Assembly: GCA_964630665.1 (NCBI GenBank)
Contig: CAZVVN010000008.1
Span: 10,486 to 74,485, forward strand
Source: UBA9619 sp964630665
Lineage (GTDB): Bacteria; Pseudomonadota; Gammaproteobacteria; Arenicellales; UBA868
Direction: 5' to 3'
DNA: 64,000 nucleotides
Below, one piece after another: positions 9,169 to 17,853 of this stretch (position 1 is its first letter; each line of letters opens with the position of its first letter). The translations under genes and the position numbers were made by a program. Under the pieces are notes generated by a model. That model saw nothing but the letters and a program-made list of their open reading frames with translations, ran no database searches and was not told the DNA's origin.

Positions 9169-9894
9169 ATGACTGATCAATTGCCGGTGCTGCAAATCGA
9201 TGGCCTGTCCGCGGGATACGGCCCGATGCGGGTAATCCATGACTTGGATCTGGTCGTCAGTGCGGGTGAAAAGGTCGGACTGGTCGGTCTCAACGGTCAC
9301 GGTAAGTCGACGCTCTTTCTGGCGATTGCTGGCCTGACTCATTGGCAGCGTGGTTCCATCAAGTTAAACGAGAAACAGATCGGTCGTAACCGCAGTCAGG
9401 GTCCGGGCCGCTACACGCACCAGATTGTTCACCATGGCTTGTCTTTAATTCCACAAGGCGATGAAATCTTTCAGGGGCTCACCGTGAAGGATCACCTCGA
9501 TAGCGGTGCCTACACAAAATCGGCCTGGCGGAACCGTGCTGGCAGGCGCAAAGAGATTCTCCAGATATTTCCAGCGCTGGAACAATTAATGGATACCTCG
9601 GTCGGACGGTTGTCTGGTGGAGAACGACGCATGGTGGCCATAGGCCGAGGCCTGATGGCCAAAGCATCTCTTTACCTTGTAGACGAACCGACCTTGGGTT
9701 TGGCGCCGAAGTTAGGGAAAGGCGTTCTGGAGGCCTTGTTCGATATTGAGCTCGGTGAATCAGCCATGGTGATCGCCGAACAGAACGTTGCCCTGCTGGA
9801 TGGTCGCGTGGATCGAATCATCGGTATGCACGTGGGTAAGCTCAAGGGTGAAGCTGCAGCATCGCTTGCCTATCAGACAAAACGGGAGACATAA
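9169..9894 (+). CDS. ABC transporter ATPase, LivF-like
   Basis: Second nucleotide-binding subunit, 241 residues. Walker A reads GLNGHGKST, the signature LSGGERR is intact, and Walker B is followed by DEPTLGLAP, which is typical of LivF/UrtE. It starts 18 bases after the LivG-like gene and ends 3 bases before the LivH-like permease. There is a family-typical long insertion in the helical part (residues about 65-100). It should pair with the degenerate LivG-like subunit on the cytoplasmic face of the permease. Confidence 0.92.
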   Translation: MTDQLPVLQIDGLSAGYGPMRVIHDLDLVVSAGEKVGLVGLNGHGKSTLFLAIAGLTHWQRGSIKLNEKQIGRNRSQGPGRYTHQIVHHGLSLIPQGDEIFQGLTVKDHLDSGAYTKSAWRNRAGRRKEILQIFPALEQLMDTSVGRLSGGERRMVAIGRGLMAKASLYLVDEPTLGLAPKLGKGVLEALFDIELGESAMVIAEQNVALLDGRVDRIIGMHVGKLKGEAAASLAYQTKRET

Positions 9895-9897
9895 GGC

Positions 9898-10779
9898 GTG
9901 GACTGGAGTTATGTGATCATCAACGCCATTGTTCTGGCCTGTATTTACGGGACACTGGCGATCGGTGTGTCCATCACCTGGTCGAGCCTGGGACTGATCA
10001 ACATGTCTTTCGGCTTTATTTTCTCGTTTGCAGGATATGGCGCCTGGCTGGTTGCCCAGCATATCTCTCACAATGGTGTCGTAATTCTCGCGTCGGGAAT
10101 ACTGACGGGCGCGCTCGGCGGTGTGATTGTCTGCGCCCTGGCATTTATCCCATTGCACGACAAGCCGAACTTTACGATCCGCGGCATGATTGCAACGCTT
10201 GCCATCAGCCTGTTTGGAACGCAAGCACTGTTGTGGTACTTCGGCCCACGGGTGAAGAACATTCCACCGGTTTTTGGTTATGGTTCGATCAAAGTCTTTG
10301 GATCAACTATGACCTACGACAAGGTCGGCGCGGTGGTCACGTCGATTCTCATGCTTACGGCGGTGCTGCTGTGGATGAAATCGAGCCGGCGGGGCCTCGA
10401 GATCCGTGCCATGATGCAGAACCCGCATGCAGCATCAATCGTTGGCATCGGTGTGCGCCGCACCGGTTTCTATGTGATGGCAATTACCGGTGGTCTTGCA
10501 GGTCTCGCGTCGGTGTTGCTTTCCCAGACCTATTACCTACAGGCTTTCGGAGGAATAACACCAATGATCAAGGGTCTCAGTGTTGCGCTGTGTGGTGGAC
10601 TGGGTTCGGTCACGGGTGTGGTAATTGCCGCTGTCATATTAGGTATCAATGAAGCCATGACCTCCCGCTTCTGGGGCGGTCAGTATGTGTTGATTACACA
10701 GTTCGGCCTGATCATTCTTATCCTGTTGATTCGTCCGCGTGGCATCGCAGGAATTCTCGACAAGGCGCGAGAGGCTTAA
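9898..10779 (+). CDS. ABC transporter permease, LivH-like
   Basis: Integral membrane subunit of the importer, 293 residues with about eight hydrophobic segments. It has the LivH-type N-terminus (IINAIVLACIYGTLAIGVS) and the C-terminal KGLSVALCGGLGSVTG block that contacts the ATPases. The start is GTG at 9898, three bases after the LivF-like stop, so translation is probably coupled. It ends 5 bases before the LivM-like gene. Confidence 0.9.
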   Translation: MDWSYVIINAIVLACIYGTLAIGVSITWSSLGLINMSFGFIFSFAGYGAWLVAQHISHNGVVILASGILTGALGGVIVCALAFIPLHDKPNFTIRGMIATLAISLFGTQALLWYFGPRVKNIPPVFGYGSIKVFGSTMTYDKVGAVVTSILMLTAVLLWMKSSRRGLEIRAMMQNPHAASIVGIGVRRTGFYVMAITGGLAGLASVLLSQTYYLQAFGGITPMIKGLSVALCGGLGSVTGVVIAAVILGINEAMTSRFWGGQYVLITQFGLIILILLIRPRGIAGILDKAREA

Positions 10780-10784
10780 ACAGC

Positions 10785-12416
10785 GTGCCCACCTGGAAAG
10801 ACCCCTATTCGAGTTGGGACCCGGCAGGTCCCATTGACGAGATTCCCACCAACGAGTGGCGCTCTCCCGAGAGCAGCTGGGATGCTGCCCGCGAATACAA
10901 GGTACCGACCCATCTAGTGGGCCGATTACGGTACTACTACAAGTGGCCGGGACACGGTAAGAGCCTATGGAACAGATTGCGTTACTTTCCGACCCGGCGC
11001 ACTGTGTTGCGTTTTCGAGGTGAATACAACCCGAAGACACTGCGCCGTGAAAAAACCATCATCGATAAACGACCGATCTGGTGGATGCTGGGGTTTGTCG
11101 CTCTAATTCTGGCGCCCTTTGTAATGCCGGAAGGTAACCGCGTGCTGTTATCGGCCGCAGCCGTGTTCTCGATCTATGCAGCGATCAATCTGTGCTGGAC
11201 GCTGGTGATTGGCACGGCGGGTATTTATTCGCTTGCGACGTATGCGATCGTCGGGGCAGGTGCCTACGGCTCTGCTTATCTGTCAATCCACTTTGGGTTA
11301 CCAATTCCACTGATGTTGCTGGTCGGTGGTCTCATAGGCCTGGTCTTTGGGATACTCATTGCTATTCCTGCCGTGCGTCTAGAAGGGTTCTACTATGCAC
11401 TGCTGACCTTGGGTGTCGTCGAACTGTGCCGGGTCTACATCATCCAGTCCAGAGCTTTCGGATCAGAGATCGGGGGGCTCTACGGGGCAGCCAGCTATAT
11501 TCCTGAAGCATGGGATGAGTTTGCCCAGCTGCGGCTGGGCTACTACGCAGCAGCAACTGTGCTCGTGGCCGCGCTAGTGCTGTTCCGTTTCATCAACGGT
11601 AAGCGGTTGGGTCGCTTACTGCGCATGGCGCCGGAAAAACGGGAGGCCTTTGCCGAGGCTACCGGGGTCAACTATCGGGTTGCTCGTATCCAGGTGTTTC
11701 TGATTTCTTCCGCCGCATTGGGAGTGATCGGTGCTTTCTATGCAAGCCATTTCCGCGGTGCATCGCCGAACCTGTTCGGGTTCGACACGGTTGCAATGGG
11801 TTTGGCGATGCTGGTGATCGGTGGTCTGGGTAGAGCTGAGGGCGCAGTGCTCGGCACCTTGATTGTGGTGTTTATCGATCGGGTACTGATTGATCTGGGT
11901 CCATTGAGAATAGTGCTGATAGGCGTACTGATGTTGTTTGTGGTTTTGTTTCTGCGCGGTGGTGTGTTTGGCATCAAGGCCCAGTTTCGCGTGTGGAGAG
12001 ACAAAAAGAAAAGTGAAAACCGATCGGCCCGTGCCGAGAAAGGAGGCGAGATGCTGCCTGAAGAAGCGACCGAAGTCCGGGACAAAGACGAGCTCGCGTT
12101 TCGACGTTACGACAAGAACCAGCGGGATTTTCTGAAGACACTGGTCAGCGATGAGGTCATCGAAGAATTCAAGAACAAACCGTTGGGCCAGCACAGTGAA
12201 GCGCTGGAGAGGCTGCTCACCTATTTTCGACGCCAGCCGATGGTCGATAAATATGCAATCAAGTGTGTTGAACCATTCAAGGCTTACCAGGTTGTAGCGT
12301 TATCGGGGATACCCGGCGTTGCGCCACGACTGGTGGAGGACAAGATCTATTCCAGCCGGGAAGACGCGTGGGTGGGAGTATTCACGCGGCGCATCCAGGA
12401 TCTGCTGGAATCGTAA
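10785..12416 (+). CDS. LivM-like permease fused to a dimethylformamidase small-subunit-like domain
   Basis: A GTG-started frame of 543 residues in three parts. Residues 1-95 are a hydrophilic, Trp/Pro/Arg-rich cytoplasmic extension not usual for LivM. Residues about 96-405 are the LivM membrane domain (AINLCWTLVIGTAGIYSLA near residue 130, GLGRAEGAVLGTL near the end). Residues about 423-543 are soluble and resemble, from memory, the small subunit DmfA1 of Paracoccus/Alcaligenes DMFase: a YDxxxR start, a YFRRQP motif (YFRMQP in DmfA1), KYxI, a xAYxV strand and a VFTRRIQDL end. The DMFase large-subunit-like gene follows 73 bases later. A consensus ribosome-binding site and in-frame ATG at 12051 could release the last 121 residues as a separate protein. 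I see no frameshift or stop between the parts. Confidence 0.8.
   Translation: MPTWKDPYSSWDPAGPIDEIPTNEWRSPESSWDAAREYKVPTHLVGRLRYYYKWPGHGKSLWNRLRYFPTRRTVLRFRGEYNPKTLRREKTIIDKRPIWWMLGFVALILAPFVMPEGNRVLLSAAAVFSIYAAINLCWTLVIGTAGIYSLATYAIVGAGAYGSAYLSIHFGLPIPLMLLVGGLIGLVFGILIAIPAVRLEGFYYALLTLGVVELCRVYIIQSRAFGSEIGGLYGAASYIPEAWDEFAQLRLGYYAAATVLVAALVLFRFINGKRLGRLLRMAPEKREAFAEATGVNYRVARIQVFLISSAALGVIGAFYASHFRGASPNLFGFDTVAMGLAMLVIGGLGRAEGAVLGTLIVVFIDRVLIDLGPLRIVLIGVLMLFVVLFLRGGVFGIKAQFRVWRDKKKSENRSARAEKGGEMLPEEATEVRDKDELAFRRYDKNQRDFLKTLVSDEVIEEFKNKPLGQHSEALERLLTYFRRQPMVDKYAIKCVEPFKAYQVVALSGIPGVAPRLVEDKIYSSREDAWVGVFTRRIQDLLES
12039..12053 (+). promoter_or_regulatory. Internal Shine-Dalgarno and ATG inside the permease fusion
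   Basis: AAAGGAGG at 12039-12046 lies four bases before an in-frame ATG at 12051 (codon 423 of the fusion). Translation from here would give a free 121-residue DMFase small-subunit-like protein, close to the roughly 130 residues I recall for DmfA1. It is the best ribosome-binding site in the operon yet lies inside a gene. Confidence 0.6.
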
Positions 12417-12489
12417 TGAGTAGATATTGCGTCAATTATCGTTGCTGAGTCAGCGCGGTCGGTGTCAGGTGAATAACGAGGAATAAGAC

Positions 12490-14811
12490 ATGGCAGAGGT
12501 CAAGCTGTTCGGGTATTGCAACGATATTTCCGTGAAGCCGGGGGATGAACAGACATTCCACGTTACTGCTGACGGCACAGACACTGCCGAGGCCCAGCTT
12601 GTACGACTCATCCACGGTGACCAGCACCCGGATGGGCCCGGTCTTGTTGAAGAGGAAGTCGACTGCGACATCAACGGTACCTGGCAGGTCAAGAAACAGT
12701 ACACCCAGGTCGGCTCCTACCTGCAGGTCGCCGACCCGGAAAACCGACTCTGTATCGACGGCAGCTTTTCGATGTTCACCTATATCTGGCCTTCACTGCA
12801 CCTCAAGGTTGGCGCCCAGGCTGTCTGTGGTCGCTACGACGACTACAACTGTATAGGCTATGCAATTGGCATAACCGAAACCGGCCACTTGGGATTTATC
12901 GTTGCGGATGGTAAAGAGTTTGACGCTGTTATTTCGGAGATTCCGTTACAGCGGCACATCTGGTACTTTGCCGGGGCCTCTTACGATGCCAGTACTGGCA
13001 GGGCCACACTTTACCAGGCGGGTGTTGTGAATCGGTATAACTCGCTTTGGGGTAAGGTCACCCCCATGGATTACGACTCACATGTCTCCGAGACCTTACG
13101 CTTCAAACCGGAGCATGCACCCGATATTCCTTTTCTGATTGGGGGGACGTGGGACTACCACATTAACCGTGGCCAGTTTGTGAATGAACTTTATTCTGGC
13201 AAGGTCGACCGCCCCGGAGTCGTCTCGCGGGTACTGTCTCGTGAAGAGTTCGATCACATCTGTTCGGGCGGCAAACCACCCGAGAATGACATCCTGGCGT
13301 ACTGGGACACGACTGCCGGTTACAACGATAGCGGTATTGGTGACACCGTCATGGATACCGGACCACACGGCTTGCATGCCACCGGTATCAACAAGCCGGT
13401 ACGGGCACAGACCGGCTGGAACTGGAATGGTCGCAACGACTGTTTCAGGTTAGCGCCGGAGGAATACGGTGGTATCGAACTGCACGACGACGCGATCATC
13501 GACTGTGGTTGGGATGTAACGAACCGTTTGACGATCCCTCAGGATCTCAAGAGCGGGGTCTATGCGATACGCCTGCGTGCTGGCGACGGGACGGGGCTGG
13601 GCGAAGAGTATCTGGTGTTTTTCGTCCGGGCGAAAACGCCGAAAGCGCCGATCGCATTGCTCATTCCCACTGCCAGTTACCTGGCGTACGCTAATGATCA
13701 CCTCACTTTCGACAATCAGACGGCCCAGCCCATCGTTGGGCAAACACCGATAGTGACTGATATCGACATCGAGGTTTATCAGAGCCCGGAGTTCGGCCTG
13801 TCGACCTATGATCATCACCGGGATGGTGCGGGGGTATGTTACTCGTCATACCGCCGGCCAATTGTCGGCATGCGTCCCAAATACCGTAACGCGATGAACG
13901 GAATTACCTGGCAGTTTCCGGCGGATCTTTCCATTGTTGCCTGGTTGGAGCATTGCAACTATGACTACGAGGTGCTGACAGACGAGGATCTGCATCGGGA
14001 AGGCGTCGATGCGCTTTCGTCCTATAAGTGTGTAATCACCGGAACCCACCCGGAATACTATTCCGAGACCATGCTGGATGCGACCGAGGACTTTGTCGCA
14101 GGCGGAGGACGGCTGATCTACATGGGCGGTAACGGCTATTACTGGAACGTGGATTTCTGTCAGGACGAACCCTGGTGCATGGAGGTGCGCAAGCTGGATT
14201 CCGGTATGCGGGCCTGGAACGCAAGGCCGGGCGAGCACTACATGCAGACCACTGGCCAGAAGGGAGGCCTGTGGAAGAACCTAGGTCGACCCCCGCAAAA
14301 AGCTCTGGGTGTCGGTTTCATCTCCCAGGGTTTTGAGTCGTGCCGGCCTTTCCGGCGCATGCCGGACAGCTGGCACCGTACGGTGTCGTGGATTACCGAC
14401 GGGATCGAAGGGGAGATCATCGGCAACTTCGGTCTTGCCCACGGTGCGGCCGGCGGCATCGAGATGGATCGCTATGATCTGGAAAAAGGCACCCCGCCGC
14501 ATGCCAAGATTATTGCATCGTCAGGTGGGCACACCGATAACTACATGCTGGTCTGCGAAGAAGTCTTATATGCGTTTCCTGGAATGACCGGTACCTACGA
14601 TCATCGGATCCGGGCTGACATGGTGTATTTCACTTGCTCCAACAATGGCGCGGTATTCTCGACAGGCTCGATCGCCTTTGGTCAGGCGCTGCCATGCCAC
14701 GGTTTCGAGAACAATGTGTCGAAATTACTCGCCAACCTGGTCGATGCGTTTTCCAAAGACGGCCCGTTGCCCGGTGGCGCTTGGATCTCAGACGAAAAAC
14801 AGTGGCGCTGA
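12490..14811 (+). CDS. N,N-dimethylformamidase large (beta) subunit-like hydrolase
   Basis: A 773-residue protein matching the DMFase large subunit in length and layout: an N-terminal LamG/concanavalin-like part (about 1-370) and a C-terminal domain (about 380-770). DMFase hydrolyses DMF to dimethylamine and formate using a mononuclear Fe held by two Tyr and one Glu. From memory of the Paracoccus enzyme (Y399, Y440, H519, E521, E657), the counterparts here are Y400 in LAYAND, Y440 in STYDHH, H520 and E522 in THPEYY, and E658 in GIEMDRYD, so the metal site looks intact. GAGGAATAAGAC precedes the ATG. It is co-directional with the fused small-subunit-like domain upstream. The real substrate may be another N-substituted formamide or amide. 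Confidence 0.88.
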   Translation: MAEVKLFGYCNDISVKPGDEQTFHVTADGTDTAEAQLVRLIHGDQHPDGPGLVEEEVDCDINGTWQVKKQYTQVGSYLQVADPENRLCIDGSFSMFTYIWPSLHLKVGAQAVCGRYDDYNCIGYAIGITETGHLGFIVADGKEFDAVISEIPLQRHIWYFAGASYDASTGRATLYQAGVVNRYNSLWGKVTPMDYDSHVSETLRFKPEHAPDIPFLIGGTWDYHINRGQFVNELYSGKVDRPGVVSRVLSREEFDHICSGGKPPENDILAYWDTTAGYNDSGIGDTVMDTGPHGLHATGINKPVRAQTGWNWNGRNDCFRLAPEEYGGIELHDDAIIDCGWDVTNRLTIPQDLKSGVYAIRLRAGDGTGLGEEYLVFFVRAKTPKAPIALLIPTASYLAYANDHLTFDNQTAQPIVGQTPIVTDIDIEVYQSPEFGLSTYDHHRDGAGVCYSSYRRPIVGMRPKYRNAMNGITWQFPADLSIVAWLEHCNYDYEVLTDEDLHREGVDALSSYKCVITGTHPEYYSETMLDATEDFVAGGGRLIYMGGNGYYWNVDFCQDEPWCMEVRKLDSGMRAWNARPGEHYMQTTGQKGGLWKNLGRPPQKALGVGFISQGFESCRPFRRMPDSWHRTVSWITDGIEGEIIGNFGLAHGAAGGIEMDRYDLEKGTPPHAKIIASSGGHTDNYMLVCEEVLYAFPGMTGTYDHRIRADMVYFTCSNNGAVFSTGSIAFGQALPCHGFENNVSKLLANLVDAFSKDGPLPGGAWISDEKQWR

Positions 14812-14850
14812 CCGGTCTGAAACCATGAGGTGTGTTCCAGGGGGTTATGG

Positions 14851-15825
14851 ATGACTGAACAAATCACGCTCGTGATCCACGGGGTGGAATCGGCAGCAGA
14901 AATACCCGGCATTGCTCAGATCAAAGATCATGCCCACATTCACTGTGCGCCGGATCTCGACAGCCTGCAGCGTCATCTGCCCGGGGCGGAGGTTCTGTTG
15001 GGCTGGAACTTTCGGGCCACCGAGCTCCGGGAGGCCTGGCCCCTCGTGGACCGCCTGCGCTGGGTTCAATGGGGCGGGGCGGGCGTTGACGCCGTGCTGT
15101 TTCCGGAACTGGTTGCAAGTGATGTCCTGCTGACCAACGCCCGGGGTGTGTTCGACCGGGCTATGGCCGAATACACGCTGGGTCTGATTCTTGCCTTTGC
15201 CAAGGAACTTCCCGAGACCTGCGCCGCGCAGCGCGAGCACCGCTGGTCGTATCGCTGGACCGAGCTTGCCGAGGGCCGGTCGGTGCTCGTTGTCGGGGTC
15301 GGCAGTATCGGCCGAGAGATTGCCCGGATGCTTGACCGAGTGGGGTTCGTCGTGTCCGGCGTGGGCCGTTCGGCGCGCGACACAGACCCCGATTTTGGAC
15401 AGGTCCATGGCGTGGCGGATCTCAACCGCTGCCTTGGAGAGGCAGACTACGTTGTGCTGGTCACGCCCTTGACGCCCCAGACGCAGGGTCTTTTCGGTGC
15501 GCCTCAGTTCTCAGCTATGAAACCCTCGGCGCGGTTTATCAACCTCGGTCGGGGTGAACTGGTCGATGAAACTGCACTGCTTGAAGCACTCGAAGACAAT
15601 AGCATCGCGGGTGCCGGGCTTGATGTCTTCTGCACCGAACCGCTGCCCGCCGAGAGCCCGTTCTGGGATCTTGACAACGTGATCGTCTCGCCTCATATGT
15701 CCGGGGATTTTCAGGGTCACAAGGAAGCCATGGTTGAGGTTTTTCTGGACAACTTCGAACGCTTTCGCAATGGCCGCGAGCTCGTCAATCTAATCGACAA
15801 GTCACTGGGCTTCGCCAGGGACTGA
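14851..15825 (+). CDS. NAD(P)-dependent D-2-hydroxyacid dehydrogenase family protein
   Basis: A 324-residue dehydrogenase with a Rossmann GVGSIGREIA loop near residue 150, the catalytic Arg in NLGRGELVDE, and the Glu/His end (DVFCTEPLP ... SPHMSG). The sequence lies in the GhrA/glyoxylate-hydroxypyruvate reductase-like branch by eye. The frame extends to a GTG at 14830, but the ATG at 14851 has AGGGGG at the right distance and gives a normal start. It is the last gene of the ABC/DMFase operon, 39 bases after the large subunit. It may reduce a 2-oxoacid derived from the imported substrate; that is inference. Confidence 0.88.
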   Translation: MTEQITLVIHGVESAAEIPGIAQIKDHAHIHCAPDLDSLQRHLPGAEVLLGWNFRATELREAWPLVDRLRWVQWGGAGVDAVLFPELVASDVLLTNARGVFDRAMAEYTLGLILAFAKELPETCAAQREHRWSYRWTELAEGRSVLVVGVGSIGREIARMLDRVGFVVSGVGRSARDTDPDFGQVHGVADLNRCLGEADYVVLVTPLTPQTQGLFGAPQFSAMKPSARFINLGRGELVDETALLEALEDNSIAGAGLDVFCTEPLPAESPFWDLDNVIVSPHMSGDFQGHKEAMVEVFLDNFERFRNGRELVNLIDKSLGFARD

Positions 15826-15885
15826 AATCTCAGCGTGCTGCACGGTGTTGCCGGTGGCGATGCAGTGAAAATCAGCCGTCCCGGG

Positions 15886-16941
15886 TCATGCCTGCCGAGA
15901 GATCGCAATACCGGCGATCAGGAACGCGATGATGTAGACGATGGTTCGATAGATCACCATCGATCCCGGTGGTATGCAGATGAACGACATGCCGCTCAGG
16001 CCACGCAGCCCGATCTCATGCGCAAGACGGATGATCTCGTAGTCCGACATGCCCATGGGCTCTGCCAACTCACCCAGAATATCGCCAGGGGCAGGCCCTG
16101 CACCGCCGAGAATATCCATGTCGAAATGTACGTAGACATCGTCCGTGCCATCGTAAGCGTGCTTCAACTCTCGGCAGAGCCCATCTATGCCGAGTTCACC
16201 CCGAACCTTCCACATCGGGTAGAAGTGGGCGCCGCGGTCACGATAGCCCCGCACGGTCTCGGCACGCTCGAGCATCCCACGCTCGCCGATCTCCACCAGG
16301 TTAGGCACTGAGAAGTTCTGGTGGGCGTTGTAGGTCTTTGACTTCCAGTTGCCACTTCCGGCGATACGCGAATCGCCGGTCAGGTAGTCCAGTGGTCTTG
16401 AGTCCCAGTGTGTATCGGTGCTGATCATGCCAACTTTCCCTTTGCTGCGCTCGGCAATGGGTTTGGCAATGGCATAGGAGCCGCACGGTGAGTTTTGCCC
16501 GATCACTATGGGGATTGAACCTGCGTCCAGAGCCTGATTGACCAGCAACTCTACCGCGGCCTGGGCTTTGAGGATGTTCTCGGCAGTGGGATTGGTGTTC
16601 ACGTCTGAAGAGATCTCAGCATCGCCCATGTCGACCACTCGCAAGTGTTCGAAAATGTCGATGTCCAACTCCTGGATGTAGCCCGTTGGATAGCGCGCGG
16701 ACTGCTGACGGACCCGCTGCGGTGCCAGCACCCACTCTGATTTGTCCACTCCGGCATACTTGCCCGCCGACCCGGCAACATAGGGAGCACCGATGATGGC
16801 AACGTCGGCACCGGCCAGCGCAGCCGGATCGCAGGCCAGTGGAACACCCATGAAAGTGGGTGTCTGAGCGTCGATCATCGGCAGCGTTTCGCTGTCGATT
16901 CCGGTGTAACCGCCCATGCCTTCCCAGGGGGGGGTGTCCAT
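15886..16941 (-). CDS. Ureohydrolase-fold protein with altered metal motif and hydrophobic tail
   Basis: A 351-residue arginase/agmatinase-family protein. Two metal motifs are kept in form (DTHWD and HFDMD), but the first, GGDH, is replaced by GQNS (residues 148-151), so the His that binds metal A is missing, and the third Asp of DxDxxDP is Gly. The C-terminus carries an unusual hydrophobic run (TIVYIIAFLIAGIAI) ending in ISRQA. AAGGAGAG precedes the ATG. It lies downstream of the phytanoyl-CoA dioxygenase-like and SDR genes on the same strand. It could be an inactive partner of another ureohydrolase, as described for heteromeric metformin hydrolase, or an enzyme with one metal or a new reaction. 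Confidence 0.82.
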   Translation of the reverse strand: MDTPPWEGMGGYTGIDSETLPMIDAQTPTFMGVPLACDPAALAGADVAIIGAPYVAGSAGKYAGVDKSEWVLAPQRVRQQSARYPTGYIQELDIDIFEHLRVVDMGDAEISSDVNTNPTAENILKAQAAVELLVNQALDAGSIPIVIGQNSPCGSYAIAKPIAERSKGKVGMISTDTHWDSRPLDYLTGDSRIAGSGNWKSKTYNAHQNFSVPNLVEIGERGMLERAETVRGYRDRGAHFYPMWKVRGELGIDGLCRELKHAYDGTDDVYVHFDMDILGGAGPAPGDILGELAEPMGMSDYEIIRLAHEIGLRGLSGMSFICIPPGSMVIYRTIVYIIAFLIAGIAISRQA

Positions 16942-17039
16942 TGAATTCTCTCCTTGTACTTAACGAGTCACCATGCGGGAACGGGCCTTGAGAGCTGCAG
17001 CTATATTCAGCCGGAACACCACAATTTCAGTCAGATGAG

Positions 17040-17810
17040 TCAGATGATGCCGCCGTTGACGTGGATGACCTGACCGGTGATGTAACTCGCATCCTCGCTT
17101 ACCAGAAAGTCGATCATTGCTGCGACCTCTTCGGCCCGGCCCAGCCGCCCAAGCGGAATTAGGCCGCTGATCCGCTCGAGCTCTTGTGGTTCAAACAACT
17201 CCCCCAGGTGCTCTGGGTTGGCATTGATCATCCCCGGGGCAACAACATTGACGGTTGTACCGGTTGGGCTGAGTTGCACAGCAAGTGCGCGGGCCAGTGC
17301 TTCAATTCCCGCCTTGGCTGCTGCAGAAGCCGGGAAGACCGGGAAATCGTTGCGGAACGTGTGAACATTGAGGCTGCTGATGGCGACCACGCGCCCATGG
17401 CTGGATTTCTCCAGGTAAGGCATCGCCGCGGTGGCCATCTGACAAAAGCCAGCGCTGATGACCCGGTAGGCATAATCCATGTCTTCGGCTGTAACGTCGC
17501 CAAAGCCTTTGAGAATTGGAAACCCGGCATTGGCCACCAGCACGTCCAGCCCGCCAAAGGCCTCGATGGTACTTTTGACCAGGGTGTCGGCAACGTCCGG
17601 ATCGGACAGGTCTCCCAGTACGATTTCGGCTTGCGCACCTGCCGATCGCACTGCCTCAGCCGTCGCTTCACATCCCGCACGGTTGTTTCGGGCGTGGAGC
17701 AACAGGCAGGTCCCTGGTCTCGCCAAGCGGCGGGCGACAGCAGCTCCAATGCCACTGCCGGAGCCGGTCACCAGGGCAGCTCTAGCTGGATTTTGGGCAG
17801 TTGCGGTCAT
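17040..17810 (-). CDS. Short-chain dehydrogenase-like protein lacking the catalytic Tyr
   Basis: A 256-residue SDR with TGSGSGIG near residue 14, a NAGF motif, the catalytic Ser in AISSLN, PGMINAN, and a C-terminal SYITGQVIHVNGG. The YxxxK motif reads S162-AAA-K166: the family's usual PAYAAAKAG is PASAAAKAG here. A TCT codon (complement of 17325-17327) stands where TAT would be, a one-base difference. I start at the ATG at 17810; the frame is open upstream but overlaps the next gene. It lies 43 bases downstream of the phytanoyl-CoA dioxygenase-like gene. It is either a natural variant with another role or an inactivated enzyme. Confidence 0.85.
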   Translation of the reverse strand: MTATAQNPARAALVTGSGSGIGAAVARRLARPGTCLLLHARNNRAGCEATAEAVRSAGAQAEIVLGDLSDPDVADTLVKSTIEAFGGLDVLVANAGFPILKGFGDVTAEDMDYAYRVISAGFCQMATAAMPYLEKSSHGRVVAISSLNVHTFRNDFPVFPASAAAKAGIEALARALAVQLSPTGTTVNVVAPGMINANPEHLGELFEPQELERISGLIPLGRLGRAEEVAAMIDFLVSEDASYITGQVIHVNGGII

Positions 17811-17853
17811 GGCCTGAAAATCTTTTCCCGAAATCAGTCTAGCCGGCAGACAA

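Noticed and set aside
8401..9342. 313-codon minus-strand frame across the two ABC ATPase genes
   Set aside because: It is antisense to two clear ATPases and runs over the gap between them, with no recognisable domain.
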